DNA of 53,191 nt, taken from contig JAKFVB010000019.1 in the NCBI GenBank assembly GCA_021732405.1, forward strand, positions 1 to 53,191, written 5' to 3'. The notes below the pieces were generated by a model. That model saw only the letters and a list, made by a program, of their open reading frames with translations, was not told the DNA's origin and made no database searches. Shown piece after piece: positions 42,779 to 52,332 of this stretch. Each line of letters starts with the position of its first letter. Position 1 is the first letter of the stretch. Made by a program: the position numbers and the translations under genes. This DNA comes from Methylotenera sp. GTDB taxonomy: Bacteria > Pseudomonadota > Gammaproteobacteria > Burkholderiales > Methylophilaceae.

Positions 42779-44418
42779 GATGCGCTCTCATTAGCGTTTA
42801 ATGCGGCACTTGTTGCACTAACAGGCGCTGTCTTTAACACAATTTTAAGCTTAAAATTCGCAGGCGGGCGTTCTGCGGCGGTTTCATCGGTTGTGCTACC
42901 CTGCAGATTTGCCAGTGAGCTCACATTAACGGGTTCTTGCAATATGGTCACCGTTTCTACTGCTGGATTAGCCTTTAAAGTCGCCACAAATTGACTCACC
43001 GTATTTAATGCAGCACGATAGTCCCCTGCAAAGCCTTTAATCTCAGCATTTAAAAAGCCCACTTGTATCAGTTTTGTTGTATCTGCACTTGGGTTGACGC
43101 TGGCTTGGTTATTATAAGTTTGATTGGTTTGTGCACTTGTGTTGCCAGCTGTGTCGTCCGCCACGTCAGCAGTTGGGCTAAGCATCCAGCGCATTCTGTT
43201 CAGCGTAATTTGAGGCATGTTTTCACACGCCGCGCTTAATATCTGCATAAACTGCGCAGGCGTTTGATTATTGACTTGAATGGTTTGCGCTAAATCTGTG
43301 GCGACTTTTAACTCAACACTGGGGATGGGCGTGCTGGGGAAATTTTTGGCAACCTCATCATATAAACGTTGCTGTTGCTGCGTTTGAGCGGCGATTAGCT
43401 TTAATTGGTTGTATTGTTGTCTGCCCTGCCAAGCATAGACTCCCGCCAAACCAACACCCAATAGGGCAATTACTGCTGTGGCAATGTATAAATTGCGGCA
43501 GATATTGTTTAGGCTGTGAATTTTGCTGTAAGCCAGTGGCGCCAAATTATCAGGCACATTTCCATTTGCCAGCAATTGCATATGCAGCAATTCAGGGTGC
43601 GGCTTAATTAAGCTTTCTGCCAGATTAATATTTTTAGCATACGCTAAAATATCGACTGTTTTGCATTCCAACCCTTGATCTTGACTGATGCTTTTTGCAA
43701 TTTCATGGTGCGAATTATCTAGCGCTGGTAGCACCATTTGTAGCGGTGTTTCGCCGTTAATTAAACGCTGGCTCATTAAATAAAGCCGCGTTTTTTCAAT
43801 CTCCACCAAGTAAAAATAAGCCAATTGGTTTGGCTTTACATCCACCATTGGCACTAAGCGGCTCATACGCAAACGGCCATTGTGCATATAGGTTTGCCTA
43901 AAGCCAGAGGGTAATTGCTCGCACAATAAAATATGTGGCGCCATCAGCTTCATTTGGCGCACCATCACTTGGCTCATCATGGGCAACAAATATACGCCCA
44001 CTAACGGCGATTGATTGGCTTGAATCACGTCTAGCCAGCCTTGCAAAGAATCTGCATTGCTTAACGCCACAAATAAAAAGTTATCGTCTTTGCGCTTATC
44101 GGCACTGCGATTAATAAAATGTGCGGCGCGAAAAGTGCTGTTGCGGTTAAATTGATTGAGCTTACGGTCAAGAATCTCGCGACGTGCACGCCCAACTGTA
44201 TGTGGCAAACTTTCTAATTTATAGTCTTCTTCTACCGCATCAACAATTAAGTAAATATTGGTGTCGGGTTGTTTGGCTAAATATTCGCTAAACGCGGTGT
44301 AATCTTGATCGATATTGTTAAAAACCGCATAGCTTTGCAGCTTTGTGCCATACCAAATACCAGCGGTTAGGCTGCTATTGTTGGCACACAAAATCAGTTT
44401 TTTAGCGCTACTTAACAT
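42775..44418 (-). CDS. PilM-PilN-like (GspL/MshI type) platform protein
   Basis: A 547-residue protein with a cytoplasmic domain of about 300 residues (1-300; IWYGTKLQSYAVFNN, then YLIVDAVEEDYKLE) resembling the actin-like PilM/GspL region, one membrane helix (about 310-330, IATAVIALLGVGLAGVYAW), a coiled coil (about 331-365) and a periplasmic PilN-like domain. In type IVa pili PilM and PilN are separate proteins; here they are one, as in GspL and MshI. It lies 35 bases after the GspF-like gene. Confidence 0.78.
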   Translation of the reverse strand: MLSSAKKLILCANNSSLTAGIWYGTKLQSYAVFNNIDQDYTAFSEYLAKQPDTNIYLIVDAVEEDYKLESLPHTVGRARREILDRKLNQFNRNSTFRAAHFINRSADKRKDDNFLFVALSNADSLQGWLDVIQANQSPLVGVYLLPMMSQVMVRQMKLMAPHILLCEQLPSGFRQTYMHNGRLRMSRLVPMVDVKPNQLAYFYLVEIEKTRLYLMSQRLINGETPLQMVLPALDNSHHEIAKSISQDQGLECKTVDILAYAKNINLAESLIKPHPELLHMQLLANGNVPDNLAPLAYSKIHSLNNICRNLYIATAVIALLGVGLAGVYAWQGRQQYNQLKLIAAQTQQQQRLYDEVAKNFPSTPIPSVELKVATDLAQTIQVNNQTPAQFMQILSAACENMPQITLNRMRWMLSPTADVADDTAGNTSAQTNQTYNNQASVNPSADTTKLIQVGFLNAEIKGFAGDYRAALNTVSQFVATLKANPAVETVTILQEPVNVSSLANLQGSTTDETAAERPPANFKLKIVLKTAPVSATSAALNANESAS

Positions 44419-44453
44419 GTTTTTTTAATCAATTTTTACCATTAAATTTAGCA

Positions 44454-45659
44454 TTAAAGCTTCATTTTACTAAATGAATCGTACACTGGGCCCAGCACAG
44501 AAACCATAATAAATGCCAATATTAAGCCCAAAATAACCGTTAAGGCAGGCTCTAACAATTTCAGCATTTTTTGCATCAACTCGTTTACATCTCTATCATA
44601 AAAATAGCTAATATTAAGCAGTGATTTATCCAGCGCACCAGTAGTTTCACCCACTTTAATCATACGCACCACCAATGGCGGAAACAATCCTGCGTTATGA
44701 AAACTTTCCGACATGCTATCGCCCGCGTTTATTTGAGCATGCGCACGGCTTAACGCATCAGCAATCACACGGTTACCCACAATTTTTTCACAAGTTTTAA
44801 TGGCCTGCAAAATTGGAATACCCGTTTGATACATTAAGGCAAAATACCGCGCAAAACGTGCCATGATAATTTTATGCAAAATGTCACCTGTTAAAGGCAA
44901 CTTTAATTTCAGATAATCAAACCGATAACGTGCCTCTGCACTTTGCTTTACATAAGCCACTGCACCTGCAGCCAACACTAGCGGCACGGTAATAATGAGC
45001 CACCAGTAATTAACAAACGCATCTGATATAAAAATCAAAATACGCGTATTCAAAGGTAACTCTTGGCCAAGGCTATTTAAAAATTTCACCATTTCTGGCA
45101 CTAAATACACCATTAAAAAAGTCACCGCTGCCAGCACCACCACCAACACAAATAGCGGATAAGCTAATAATTTTTTAGTCTGGCTCATCAACTCATCTTG
45201 CCATTTAAGGGTATTAGATAAATTATCAAACACAGCAGGCAATTGCCCAGTTTGCTCACCCGCACGCACCAAATTCACAAACACTTCGTCAAAAACGTCT
45301 GGGTGTTCGGCCAATGCTTGGCTAAGCATTTTACCGCCCTCTACTTCGCCCGCAATAGCACCCAATACTTTTTGAAAATACAGATTTTGTGTGCTTTCGC
45401 GCAAATCGTTTAAGCCTTCTAATATTGGCACACCTGCGCTGGTTAACTGCTCTAACTGAAAGCAAAACATCACTAAATCGCGATTACTGACTCTATTTTT
45501 TGCAAAGGTATTGCTGGATTTAGTGCTAGACCTAAATGTGATTAAATCTAAACCCATACGCTCTAAGCGTAGCTCTAAATCCACCTCGTTCAGTGCGTCA
45601 ATCTGACCTTGCGCATGGCGCCCAGTTTGATCGATTGCTTTGTAGTTAAAAGTTGCCAC
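44454..45659 (-). CDS. Type II secretion / pilus inner-membrane protein, GspF/MshG type
   Basis: A 401-residue platform protein with two repeated cytoplasmic domains (about 68-190 and 270-385), each followed by membrane segments (about 168-190, 218-238, 372-398). Family blocks are FCFQLEQLTSAGVPILEGL, LVRAGEQTGQLPAVFDNL and MIKVGETTGALDKSLLNISYFYD. Drives pilin addition together with the GspE ATPase, whose gene ends 18 bases upstream. One of the best-conserved genes of the locus. Confidence 0.94.
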   Translation of the reverse strand: MATFNYKAIDQTGRHAQGQIDALNEVDLELRLERMGLDLITFRSSTKSSNTFAKNRVSNRDLVMFCFQLEQLTSAGVPILEGLNDLRESTQNLYFQKVLGAIAGEVEGGKMLSQALAEHPDVFDEVFVNLVRAGEQTGQLPAVFDNLSNTLKWQDELMSQTKKLLAYPLFVLVVVLAAVTFLMVYLVPEMVKFLNSLGQELPLNTRILIFISDAFVNYWWLIITVPLVLAAGAVAYVKQSAEARYRFDYLKLKLPLTGDILHKIIMARFARYFALMYQTGIPILQAIKTCEKIVGNRVIADALSRAHAQINAGDSMSESFHNAGLFPPLVVRMIKVGETTGALDKSLLNISYFYDRDVNELMQKMLKLLEPALTVILGLILAFIMVSVLGPVYDSFSKMKL

Positions 45660-45677
45660 AGGACTATTAGCTGAAGA

Positions 45678-47384
45678 TTATTGAGACAGACGCGATGTTA
45701 AATCAATCACACGCATCACTTCGTCAATGCTGGTATAGCCCTCTAAAATGCGGCGCACGCCGTCATCTGCCAGCGTGGTAAAGCCTTTATCCAGCGCCAT
45801 TTTTCGCAGCTCATCCAAGTGTGCGCGGCGCGCAATCAGCGAGTCCATGTCAGAATCAATACGCAGCAATTCTAATATCGCCATACGGCCACGGTAACCC
45901 GTTTGATTGCAACGTTTGCAGCCTTTATGTTTGTAAATTTGAATCGCTTCGTTACGCTTGACGCCTAAAATTTTGCGCTCTTCGTCAGATGGCTTAACAG
46001 GCTCTTTGCATTGCGGGCACAGTACGCGCACTAAACGCTGCGCCACCACACCTATAATATTGCCCGCCATAATGTCGGGTGAAATACCAATATCGGTTAA
46101 GCGCGGGAATGCACCCAACGCTGAGTTAGTGTGCAAGGTACTGAATACTTGATGGCCTGTCATCGCGGCGCGAAAAGCCATGGTGGCCGTATCTTGATCG
46201 CGAATCTCGCCGACTAGAATAATGTCAGGGTCTTGACGCATAATAGAGCGAATACCGTTGGCAAAATCCACCTTATTCACTTCCGCGACCGAAGTTTGCC
46301 GCATCATGGTGACTGGATATTCCACTGGGTCTTCCAGCGTCATGATATTCACGGTTTCATCATTCAAATGTGAAAGCAATGAATATAGCGTGGTCGTTTT
46401 ACCGCTACCAGTTGGCCCTGTCACCACTAAAATACCTTCTGGCCGCGTCATCATGAGCTTTAATTGCGCCAAAGTGCTGGTGCGCAAACCCATACGCTCT
46501 AACGGAATAATCGATTTTTCACGATCTAATACACGCAAAACGATGTTTTCGCCATGAATGGTTGGGTGCGTAGAAACCCTGAAATCAATGGGGCGACCGC
46601 ACAAATTCATATTCAAACGGCCATCTTGCGGCGAACGCGTTTCGGCAATATCCATACCCGAAATCACTTTTAGCCTTACCGCAATACCTGGCCAGTAACT
46701 TTTATGAATACTGCGTACCTGTTGCAATACGCCATCAATACGGTATCTAATGCGTAAAAAAGCATATTCAGGCTCAAAGTGAATGTCCGATGCTGCGTGC
46801 TTTACCGCATCCATTAATAAGGCACCAACCAAACGCACCACTGGCTGTGTATATTCATCACCATCGGCAGTTAAGCTTTGGTAATCAATCTCGCCCGTTT
46901 CAATCTCGCGTAAAATGCCATCAACAGAAAGTTCATAGCCATAAAACTGGTCAATATGCTCTTCTAATTGCGCTTCTGCCGCCATCACGGGTTTCAGCTG
47001 AATCTGTCCGCCCAGCATCGCGCGTAGTTGGTCTAGCGCCACCACGTTAAACATATCCGCCATCGCCACAATCATGGTTTTGGTGATATCTTCATAGGCC
47101 ACTGGCAATAAATGATAGCGCCTAGAAAAATCCTCTGGCACCATTCTTAAGGCATCGTTATCAGCAACTACGGTGCTTAAATCGATACTTTCTTGGCCAA
47201 TGGTGTGCGCAACCAAATCGCGCACCATACTTTCAGACACAAAACCCAAGCGCACCAATTGGCGACCAAGCGGGATGTTATTTTGCTCTTGCTCAATCAA
47301 AGCAATGCGCAACTGGTCTTGACTAATCAAGCCCTGTTGCATCATTAGCTCGCCTAAGCGTAATTTACGTCGCTGCTCTGCCAT
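45678..47384 (-). CDS. Assembly ATPase, GspE/PilB/MshE type
   Basis: A 568-residue hexameric ATPase powering pilus or pseudopilus growth. It shows an N-terminal MshEN-type domain (about 8-150, with RKLRLGELMMQQGLI and GFVSESMVRDLVAHTIGQ), Walker A GPTGSGKTTT near 321-330, an Asp box, Walker B ILVGEIRDQDTA near 388-399, a His box, and a four-cysteine zinc region (about 455-493: CPQC and CKRC). The MshEN domain in related proteins binds cyclic di-GMP. The Arg/Leu pattern here is compatible but not verified. It begins 60 bases after the TPR gene. Confidence 0.93.
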   Translation of the reverse strand: MAEQRRKLRLGELMMQQGLISQDQLRIALIEQEQNNIPLGRQLVRLGFVSESMVRDLVAHTIGQESIDLSTVVADNDALRMVPEDFSRRYHLLPVAYEDITKTMIVAMADMFNVVALDQLRAMLGGQIQLKPVMAAEAQLEEHIDQFYGYELSVDGILREIETGEIDYQSLTADGDEYTQPVVRLVGALLMDAVKHAASDIHFEPEYAFLRIRYRIDGVLQQVRSIHKSYWPGIAVRLKVISGMDIAETRSPQDGRLNMNLCGRPIDFRVSTHPTIHGENIVLRVLDREKSIIPLERMGLRTSTLAQLKLMMTRPEGILVVTGPTGSGKTTTLYSLLSHLNDETVNIMTLEDPVEYPVTMMRQTSVAEVNKVDFANGIRSIMRQDPDIILVGEIRDQDTATMAFRAAMTGHQVFSTLHTNSALGAFPRLTDIGISPDIMAGNIIGVVAQRLVRVLCPQCKEPVKPSDEERKILGVKRNEAIQIYKHKGCKRCNQTGYRGRMAILELLRIDSDMDSLIARRAHLDELRKMALDKGFTTLADDGVRRILEGYTSIDEVMRVIDLTSRLSQ

Positions 47385-47444
47385 ATGTTAAATTTGAACC
47401 ATTATTTTTGAATCGCTATTTTTAATATTGTTGTCATTTTATAT

Positions 47445-48857
47445 TTATTGAATAGCCGTAATTCTTGCTTCTAAAGCTACTTTATCAATTTTAGAAGCAG
47501 TTGACTGACTTAACTGTAACGCGCGCTGATAATACGGCAGAGCCAATTTAGGTTTTCCTAACTGATCCAAACTCACACCCAAGTTAAATGCATTATCTGC
47601 GCTGGCATTTAATCGATATGCATCAAAATAAGCTTGTTGCGCGGCTGGCCATTGATTTAAATCTGCATAAAAATTACCTAATGTTGCATGCAAGTTTGCA
47701 TCATCTGGTTGCTTTGCCAGCATATTTTTAATGCGGCTTTCATTACTTGCCACATCGTTTTGCGGCTGACTATCTAATATAGCACTCGTTGCCAGCGCAT
47801 TTCTAGGTTCCACTTCCAACACTTTTGCATACCAGCCATTGGCATCAGCCACGCGGCCTTGCCTTTGTGCTATTGCGCCTAAACCCATTAACGCATCTAC
47901 ATTACGCAAATCGCGCTGTAAAACTTGCTTATAAAGTTTGCTTGCAACAGCATCGTTACCCACGTTATACGCATTAAAAGCATCCATCAAAATGGGGTTA
48001 ACGCCTAACTCTGGCTTGGTTTTGGAAACTTGAATAGACGCACTTTTAGAAGCAATTTCTTCAACTTCGACCACTTTAGATGCATTTTGTTTAGGCTGGC
48101 TAGCTGAGCTGAACTGACTAGATTGAACTTTAGCCTTTTTTTCAGCCATCATCTCATCTAGCATCACCTCATTTTCGGTCAAACTTTCATTGTTAAATGC
48201 TTGCGTGTTTTGTTTTTTATTGCCAGGCTTTTCTGTTTGTGTAACTGTTTCATTTTCTGCAAACGTAATCGGTGCAGATTGCTTTTCAGCCACAGAATCT
48301 GCAATTGACTGTGCAGATAATGCCTCTGCATTCATTGCTGGCAAAGGCTCTGGCAATATTGCCGCAGGCTTTGCCACTATAAAGTCTGGCTCTTTATCCA
48401 TAAACAGATAAAAATACGCAGCAACCGCCAGTAAAGCGCACAAACCAACACCCGCAATTAATGCCAGAGTTGTATTGCGATTATTAGATTCAATCCGTTT
48501 AGCGGCAAATACGTTGGCTGCGCTTTTTGCAGAGGCTTTGCTTGTCGCAGAAGTTTTGCTTGCAGCTAACTCATTGAGCTTAAATGTGCTGGTAATCGAA
48601 AATATATCGGCGTTATCTTCTGCACTGCTGCTAACAGCTTGAGTACCCTTATTTGAAACTGGCGACAATTCCATTTCAAGCGCATTTGCCGCCGCCAATT
48701 TCGCTGATGCTACGTTGGCAGGTGCTGCATCGGACTCTAAAGCCAACTGACCATCTGCTTGCACGTCTTCCAGTTTAACCTGTTCAGATTGCGCCACTTT
48801 AGCGGATTGGGCTTTGGCCTCTTGTGCTTTATCTAATGCTTTAATCAGTAAACTCAT
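47445..48857 (-). CDS. TPR-repeat membrane protein, MshN-like
   Basis: A 470-residue bitopic protein. The N-terminal MSLLIKALDKAQEAKAQ motif, a low-complexity Ala/Ser-rich cytoplasmic part (20-120), one membrane helix at about 131-152, a disordered periplasmic linker and a block of TPR repeats (about 290-460) match the MshN/PilF-like partners of pilus secretins. TPRs usually help secretin assembly or recognise partners. It sits between the secretin and the ATPase, with 42- and 60-base gaps. Confidence 0.82.
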   Translation of the reverse strand: MSLLIKALDKAQEAKAQSAKVAQSEQVKLEDVQADGQLALESDAAPANVASAKLAAANALEMELSPVSNKGTQAVSSSAEDNADIFSITSTFKLNELAASKTSATSKASAKSAANVFAAKRIESNNRNTTLALIAGVGLCALLAVAAYFYLFMDKEPDFIVAKPAAILPEPLPAMNAEALSAQSIADSVAEKQSAPITFAENETVTQTEKPGNKKQNTQAFNNESLTENEVMLDEMMAEKKAKVQSSQFSSASQPKQNASKVVEVEEIASKSASIQVSKTKPELGVNPILMDAFNAYNVGNDAVASKLYKQVLQRDLRNVDALMGLGAIAQRQGRVADANGWYAKVLEVEPRNALATSAILDSQPQNDVASNESRIKNMLAKQPDDANLHATLGNFYADLNQWPAAQQAYFDAYRLNASADNAFNLGVSLDQLGKPKLALPYYQRALQLSQSTASKIDKVALEARITAIQ

Positions 48858-48899
48858 GGATTAATCTACCTGCAAATGTAGCTGCAAACATCCCACAAA

Positions 48900-50798
48900 T
48901 CAATTCGCTTCTTCAAGTACGTTTTGTAATTGTTGTGCTGGCAGATATTGCTTATAGCTTTGCAATTCATCACTTTCTAAGCTGGCATTAGTGATAACCG
49001 TTGGGCGCAGAAAAATGACTAATTCAGTTTTACGGTTTGCGTCATTTTTACCAGTAAATACTATACCAACACCAGGGATATCCGATAAACCTGGTACTTT
49101 ATCGGTGTTTTTAAATATCTCATCCTGCATTAAACCGCCCAAGATTGCGGTATTTCCACTTTTAAGTTGCAACAATGATTCCATCTCTCGTACTTGAATC
49201 ACGGGCACAAAGCTTTGCACACTTCTCACGCCAGTCACAGGGTCCCTAAACGCTGGATTGGGGTCTTCTACCCTATCAACTTGACGCGAAATGGTAGGGC
49301 GAACGTTGACATTCACATCACCTCCCTCATTAATTTGTGGCGTTACACTCATTACTACGCCCACTGGCACTGTATTGGGCGTGGTAGTAAAAGATTGTAA
49401 ATTTTGCGCACCGTTGCCATTTGACTGTGAAATTTGCGCTTGCACTGTGAAATACACCAAGTTATCCACTACCTTAAGCACCGCTGTTTGGTTATTTAGC
49501 ACCATTAATTTAGGGCTAGATAATACTTTTGTATCACCAAACTGTTTAAGCAAAGTAATAGAAGTCGCAATATTGCCAATTCTGCTCACTGGGTTTAAAT
49601 AACCTGCTACAAAACCAGCTGTGGTTGCCACGCCTAGCGCATTAGTGCCAGCTCCAGTAAGTGAGCCATTTGCACCAAAAGTTGTATCTGGGCCTAACGT
49701 TTGTTGAAATTGAAAACCACTGTTACTTAAACTATTATTTAAACGACTCCAATCAATGCCAGCCTGAAAGCTATCGCTTAAACGAACTTCAACAATAGTT
49801 GCCTCAATCAACACTTGGCGTCTTGCGCTACCCATGACTTTATCAATAAATTCCTGTACTTTTTCATGCTGCTTATTAGTTGCACGCACACTAATCACAC
49901 CTGTTTCCGGGTTGGCAATCACATTGGCTGCAAACAGTGTTTTATATTCCGAGCGCTGCTGAATACGTTCTTCAGTTGCGGCCTTTGCTGCATCTGCCAA
50001 TGCTGTTGTCGTTGCATTCGTGCCAGCAATTTGCGCAGTAGGCTCTGTAGCACTGCCAAAGCGCGTCACAATCACTTCTTCATCCGTTTCCGCCAGCAAC
50101 TCTTTGAGATTGATTATTAACGACTCCCATAGATGGTTTTTAGAAGTGCTATCAACAGATGTGCGCGAGCTGTTGTTTGCGCCATTGCCCGAAGTACTGG
50201 TTGTAGTTGTTGAGCCATTTGCGCCAGTGCTTGCTGCCTGACCTGTGCTGGAAATCTCTGCCGCTGCACCAATAAAACCTTTCGTATCACGGTTAATATT
50301 CACATAATCCACTTTGTAAATACGCAACACTGGCTGGTCTGGCGCAATATACAACACATTTCCGTCCATTTTATAGGTTAAGTCTACTTGCTTGGCTAAA
50401 CGCTCTAAAATGGCTGGCAAGGTTTGATCCACTGCATTTAAAGTGACACGGCCCTGTATGCTAGGGTGAATATCAATATTGAGCTTGCTCTCACGCGCTA
50501 GCGCAAACAAAATCTCTTTTACAGGCACTTCGTTGACTACTACGCTGTAAGTTTGCGCGTTGGTGGTGGCTCTGGGCACGGGCAGCTGCGGGTTGCTACG
50601 CACGGGTTTTGGTATGGGCGCAGCATTAACGTTATTTTGATTGGCTAATTGACTATTTTGTTGTGTGGATAAACTGCCATCAATATGGCCTTTTGATGGC
50701 GGCACCACAGTCTTGTGCGCGCATCCTGCCGTTGCAATACAAATTGCAAATAATATGCTGAATTTAGCTTGGTCAATTTTACTGTTTTTATGATGCAC
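48900..50798 (-). CDS. Secretin, MshL/PilQ-like outer-membrane channel
   Basis: A lipoprotein secretin forming the outer-membrane pore. I start it at GTG 50798, giving 633 residues and a lipoprotein signal with Cys26 in ATAGC; an ATG far upstream (51038) would overlap the preceding gene by 128 bases and add an unlikely 80-residue leader. The N-terminal STN-like domain (about 80-170) is followed by a Gly/Ser/Thr/Asn-rich linker, the N1-type domain and the secretin core (VLIEATIVEVRLSDSFQAGIDW to MQDEIFKNTDKVPGLSDIPGVG). The MSHA-type secretin is closest by order. Confidence 0.88.
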   Translation of the reverse strand: MHHKNSKIDQAKFSILFAICIATAGCAHKTVVPPSKGHIDGSLSTQQNSQLANQNNVNAAPIPKPVRSNPQLPVPRATTNAQTYSVVVNEVPVKEILFALARESKLNIDIHPSIQGRVTLNAVDQTLPAILERLAKQVDLTYKMDGNVLYIAPDQPVLRIYKVDYVNINRDTKGFIGAAAEISSTGQAASTGANGSTTTTSTSGNGANNSSRTSVDSTSKNHLWESLIINLKELLAETDEEVIVTRFGSATEPTAQIAGTNATTTALADAAKAATEERIQQRSEYKTLFAANVIANPETGVISVRATNKQHEKVQEFIDKVMGSARRQVLIEATIVEVRLSDSFQAGIDWSRLNNSLSNSGFQFQQTLGPDTTFGANGSLTGAGTNALGVATTAGFVAGYLNPVSRIGNIATSITLLKQFGDTKVLSSPKLMVLNNQTAVLKVVDNLVYFTVQAQISQSNGNGAQNLQSFTTTPNTVPVGVVMSVTPQINEGGDVNVNVRPTISRQVDRVEDPNPAFRDPVTGVRSVQSFVPVIQVREMESLLQLKSGNTAILGGLMQDEIFKNTDKVPGLSDIPGVGIVFTGKNDANRKTELVIFLRPTVITNASLESDELQSYKQYLPAQQLQNVLEEAN

Positions 50799-50832
50799 GA
50801 CGCGCCCACTCCCTAATAACTGCACACATTGT

Positions 50833-50861
50833 GTTATCGCATAAGCTGCGTTAAATTGCAA
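50833..50861 (-). promoter_or_regulatory. Weak sigma-70-like promoter before the secretin gene
   Basis: On the minus strand TTGCAA (50856-50861) and GATAAC (50833-50838) are 17 bases apart, each matching four of six consensus bases, in the 112-base gap between the ATPase-SPOR gene and the secretin start. Moderate at best. Confidence 0.25.
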
Positions 50862-50910
50862 TATTAAGCTATTGAATACTTTATAAGTTTTAGTTATAAA
50901 ACGTGGACTA

Positions 50911-52308
50911 TCACAGTGTTTTTTGTGTTTCTTTAATAACGCCAGCAACTGTACGTAATTGTGGCTGATTTTTTTGAATCTCGGCAGGTAGATTTTTAAG
51001 CGCTTGTAAGGCTTCAAATCGATTAGTAAAGCTGCCATACAAAACAGTTAAAAAAGGCTGCGCGCCAATTCCTTTCACTATGGTAGAGGTACGGTAAACA
51101 TATAAATTATCCAACTCCACTTGCTGACTTAACCGAGTTAGATTGTTTAATATTTGCTCATCGCTATAACCGCCTAACAATTGAATACTCACAGTTGTTG
51201 GCGGTTGATTGGTAAGCCAGATTTCTGTCGCTGCCAATCGGCGATTTAATATTGATGGCTCTGGCGGCTTTGCAGGCATTGGTGTTTGAACTGGTTGAGA
51301 TGGCAATACAGGCTTAACCTTTGCAGTAATTGCTTCAGGCGTAACAATTGTCACTGGGTTTTTTGTTACTGGCTGGCTCACTTTTACAGCAGGCTTTTGC
51401 AAAGCGACACTCGCCCAGTATCCGCACACTAAACCAATCAACAATAACGCCAGCCACTTTAAAATTTGAGATGATTGAGGTGTTAACTTTGCTTTTTCTG
51501 CGCCAAACTCGCTATCTTTAATCGCCGCGCGCACTTGTTTTTGTGTCACTTGGTAAACGTTATCGGCAAAAGCGGCTAACAAAGCTTTATCTGCCAAAAT
51601 ATTGACACGCCTAACCAAGCCCTGCGCCGATGAAGCAATTCTATTAATAGCTGATTTTGTGAATAAATGTGGGCCATAATAGCCAGCCGCACGTAGTCTA
51701 AATATGAGATATTCGCCAATCTCTTTGGGTTGTAGCGGTGCCAAATTAAAACTATGTGTAATACGCTCACGCAATTGGCGGATATGGGTTTGGTTTAAAT
51801 TGTCATCCAGCTCAGGCTGGCCAAAAAGCACAATTTGAAGTAATTTATCGTGATTGGTTTCTAAATTTGAGAGCAGCCTAATTTCTTCCAAGGTTGCCAG
51901 CGGCATGCCCTGCGCTTCTTCTACAAAAATCACCACCTGCTTACCTGCCGCATGCCGCGCCAACAAATGGCTTTGCAATACTTGCATCACTTTTAAGCGG
52001 TCTGCATTTTTGGGTAACTTTAATTGCAACTCAAACGCAATGGCATGCAAAATATCTTCTGGCGCCACACTGGGGTTGGCCAGATAAATACTCTCAATCT
52101 TTTCTGGCAACATGGTTTGCAACATACGGCACAACATGGTTTTGCCGCTACCCACTTCGCCCACCACTTTAATAATGCCCTCACCATTTAAAATGGCGTA
52201 AATTAAAGCATCCAAAACCGCGCCACGTTTTCCACCCGTGTAAAAAACTTCGGTATTAGGGGTGATCTTGAATGGCGGTTCTTTTAAACCAAAATGGGCG
52301 TAGTACAT
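50911..52308 (-). CDS. ExeA/MshM-like AAA+ ATPase with a C-terminal SPOR-like domain
   Basis: A 465-residue membrane protein: AAA+ domain of the ExeA/GspA/MshM type (1-270) with Walker A GEVGSGKT at 50-57 and Walker B VIFVEEAQ at 126-133. One membrane helix is at about 284-303, a Pro-rich linker at 304-355, and a C-terminal domain at about 371-458 (SIQLLGGYSDEQI, then YVYRTSTIVKGIGAQPFLTV and FEALQALKNLP). That end pattern is the SPOR fold, as in DamX, which binds denuded peptidoglycan. GspA-type proteins help secretins pass the wall. It lies 24 bases after the regulator gene and 112 before the secretin. Confidence 0.86.
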   Translation of the reverse strand: MYYAHFGLKEPPFKITPNTEVFYTGGKRGAVLDALIYAILNGEGIIKVVGEVGSGKTMLCRMLQTMLPEKIESIYLANPSVAPEDILHAIAFELQLKLPKNADRLKVMQVLQSHLLARHAAGKQVVIFVEEAQGMPLATLEEIRLLSNLETNHDKLLQIVLFGQPELDDNLNQTHIRQLRERITHSFNLAPLQPKEIGEYLIFRLRAAGYYGPHLFTKSAINRIASSAQGLVRRVNILADKALLAAFADNVYQVTQKQVRAAIKDSEFGAEKAKLTPQSSQILKWLALLLIGLVCGYWASVALQKPAVKVSQPVTKNPVTIVTPEAITAKVKPVLPSQPVQTPMPAKPPEPSILNRRLAATEIWLTNQPPTTVSIQLLGGYSDEQILNNLTRLSQQVELDNLYVYRTSTIVKGIGAQPFLTVLYGSFTNRFEALQALKNLPAEIQKNQPQLRTVAGVIKETQKTL

Positions 52309-52332
52309 GCTATAAACAGATCATTTTTGCAG

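Noticed and set aside
50799-51038. Longer start for the secretin
   Set aside because: Would overlap the ATPase-SPOR gene by 128 bases and bury the lipoprotein signal 100 residues inside.
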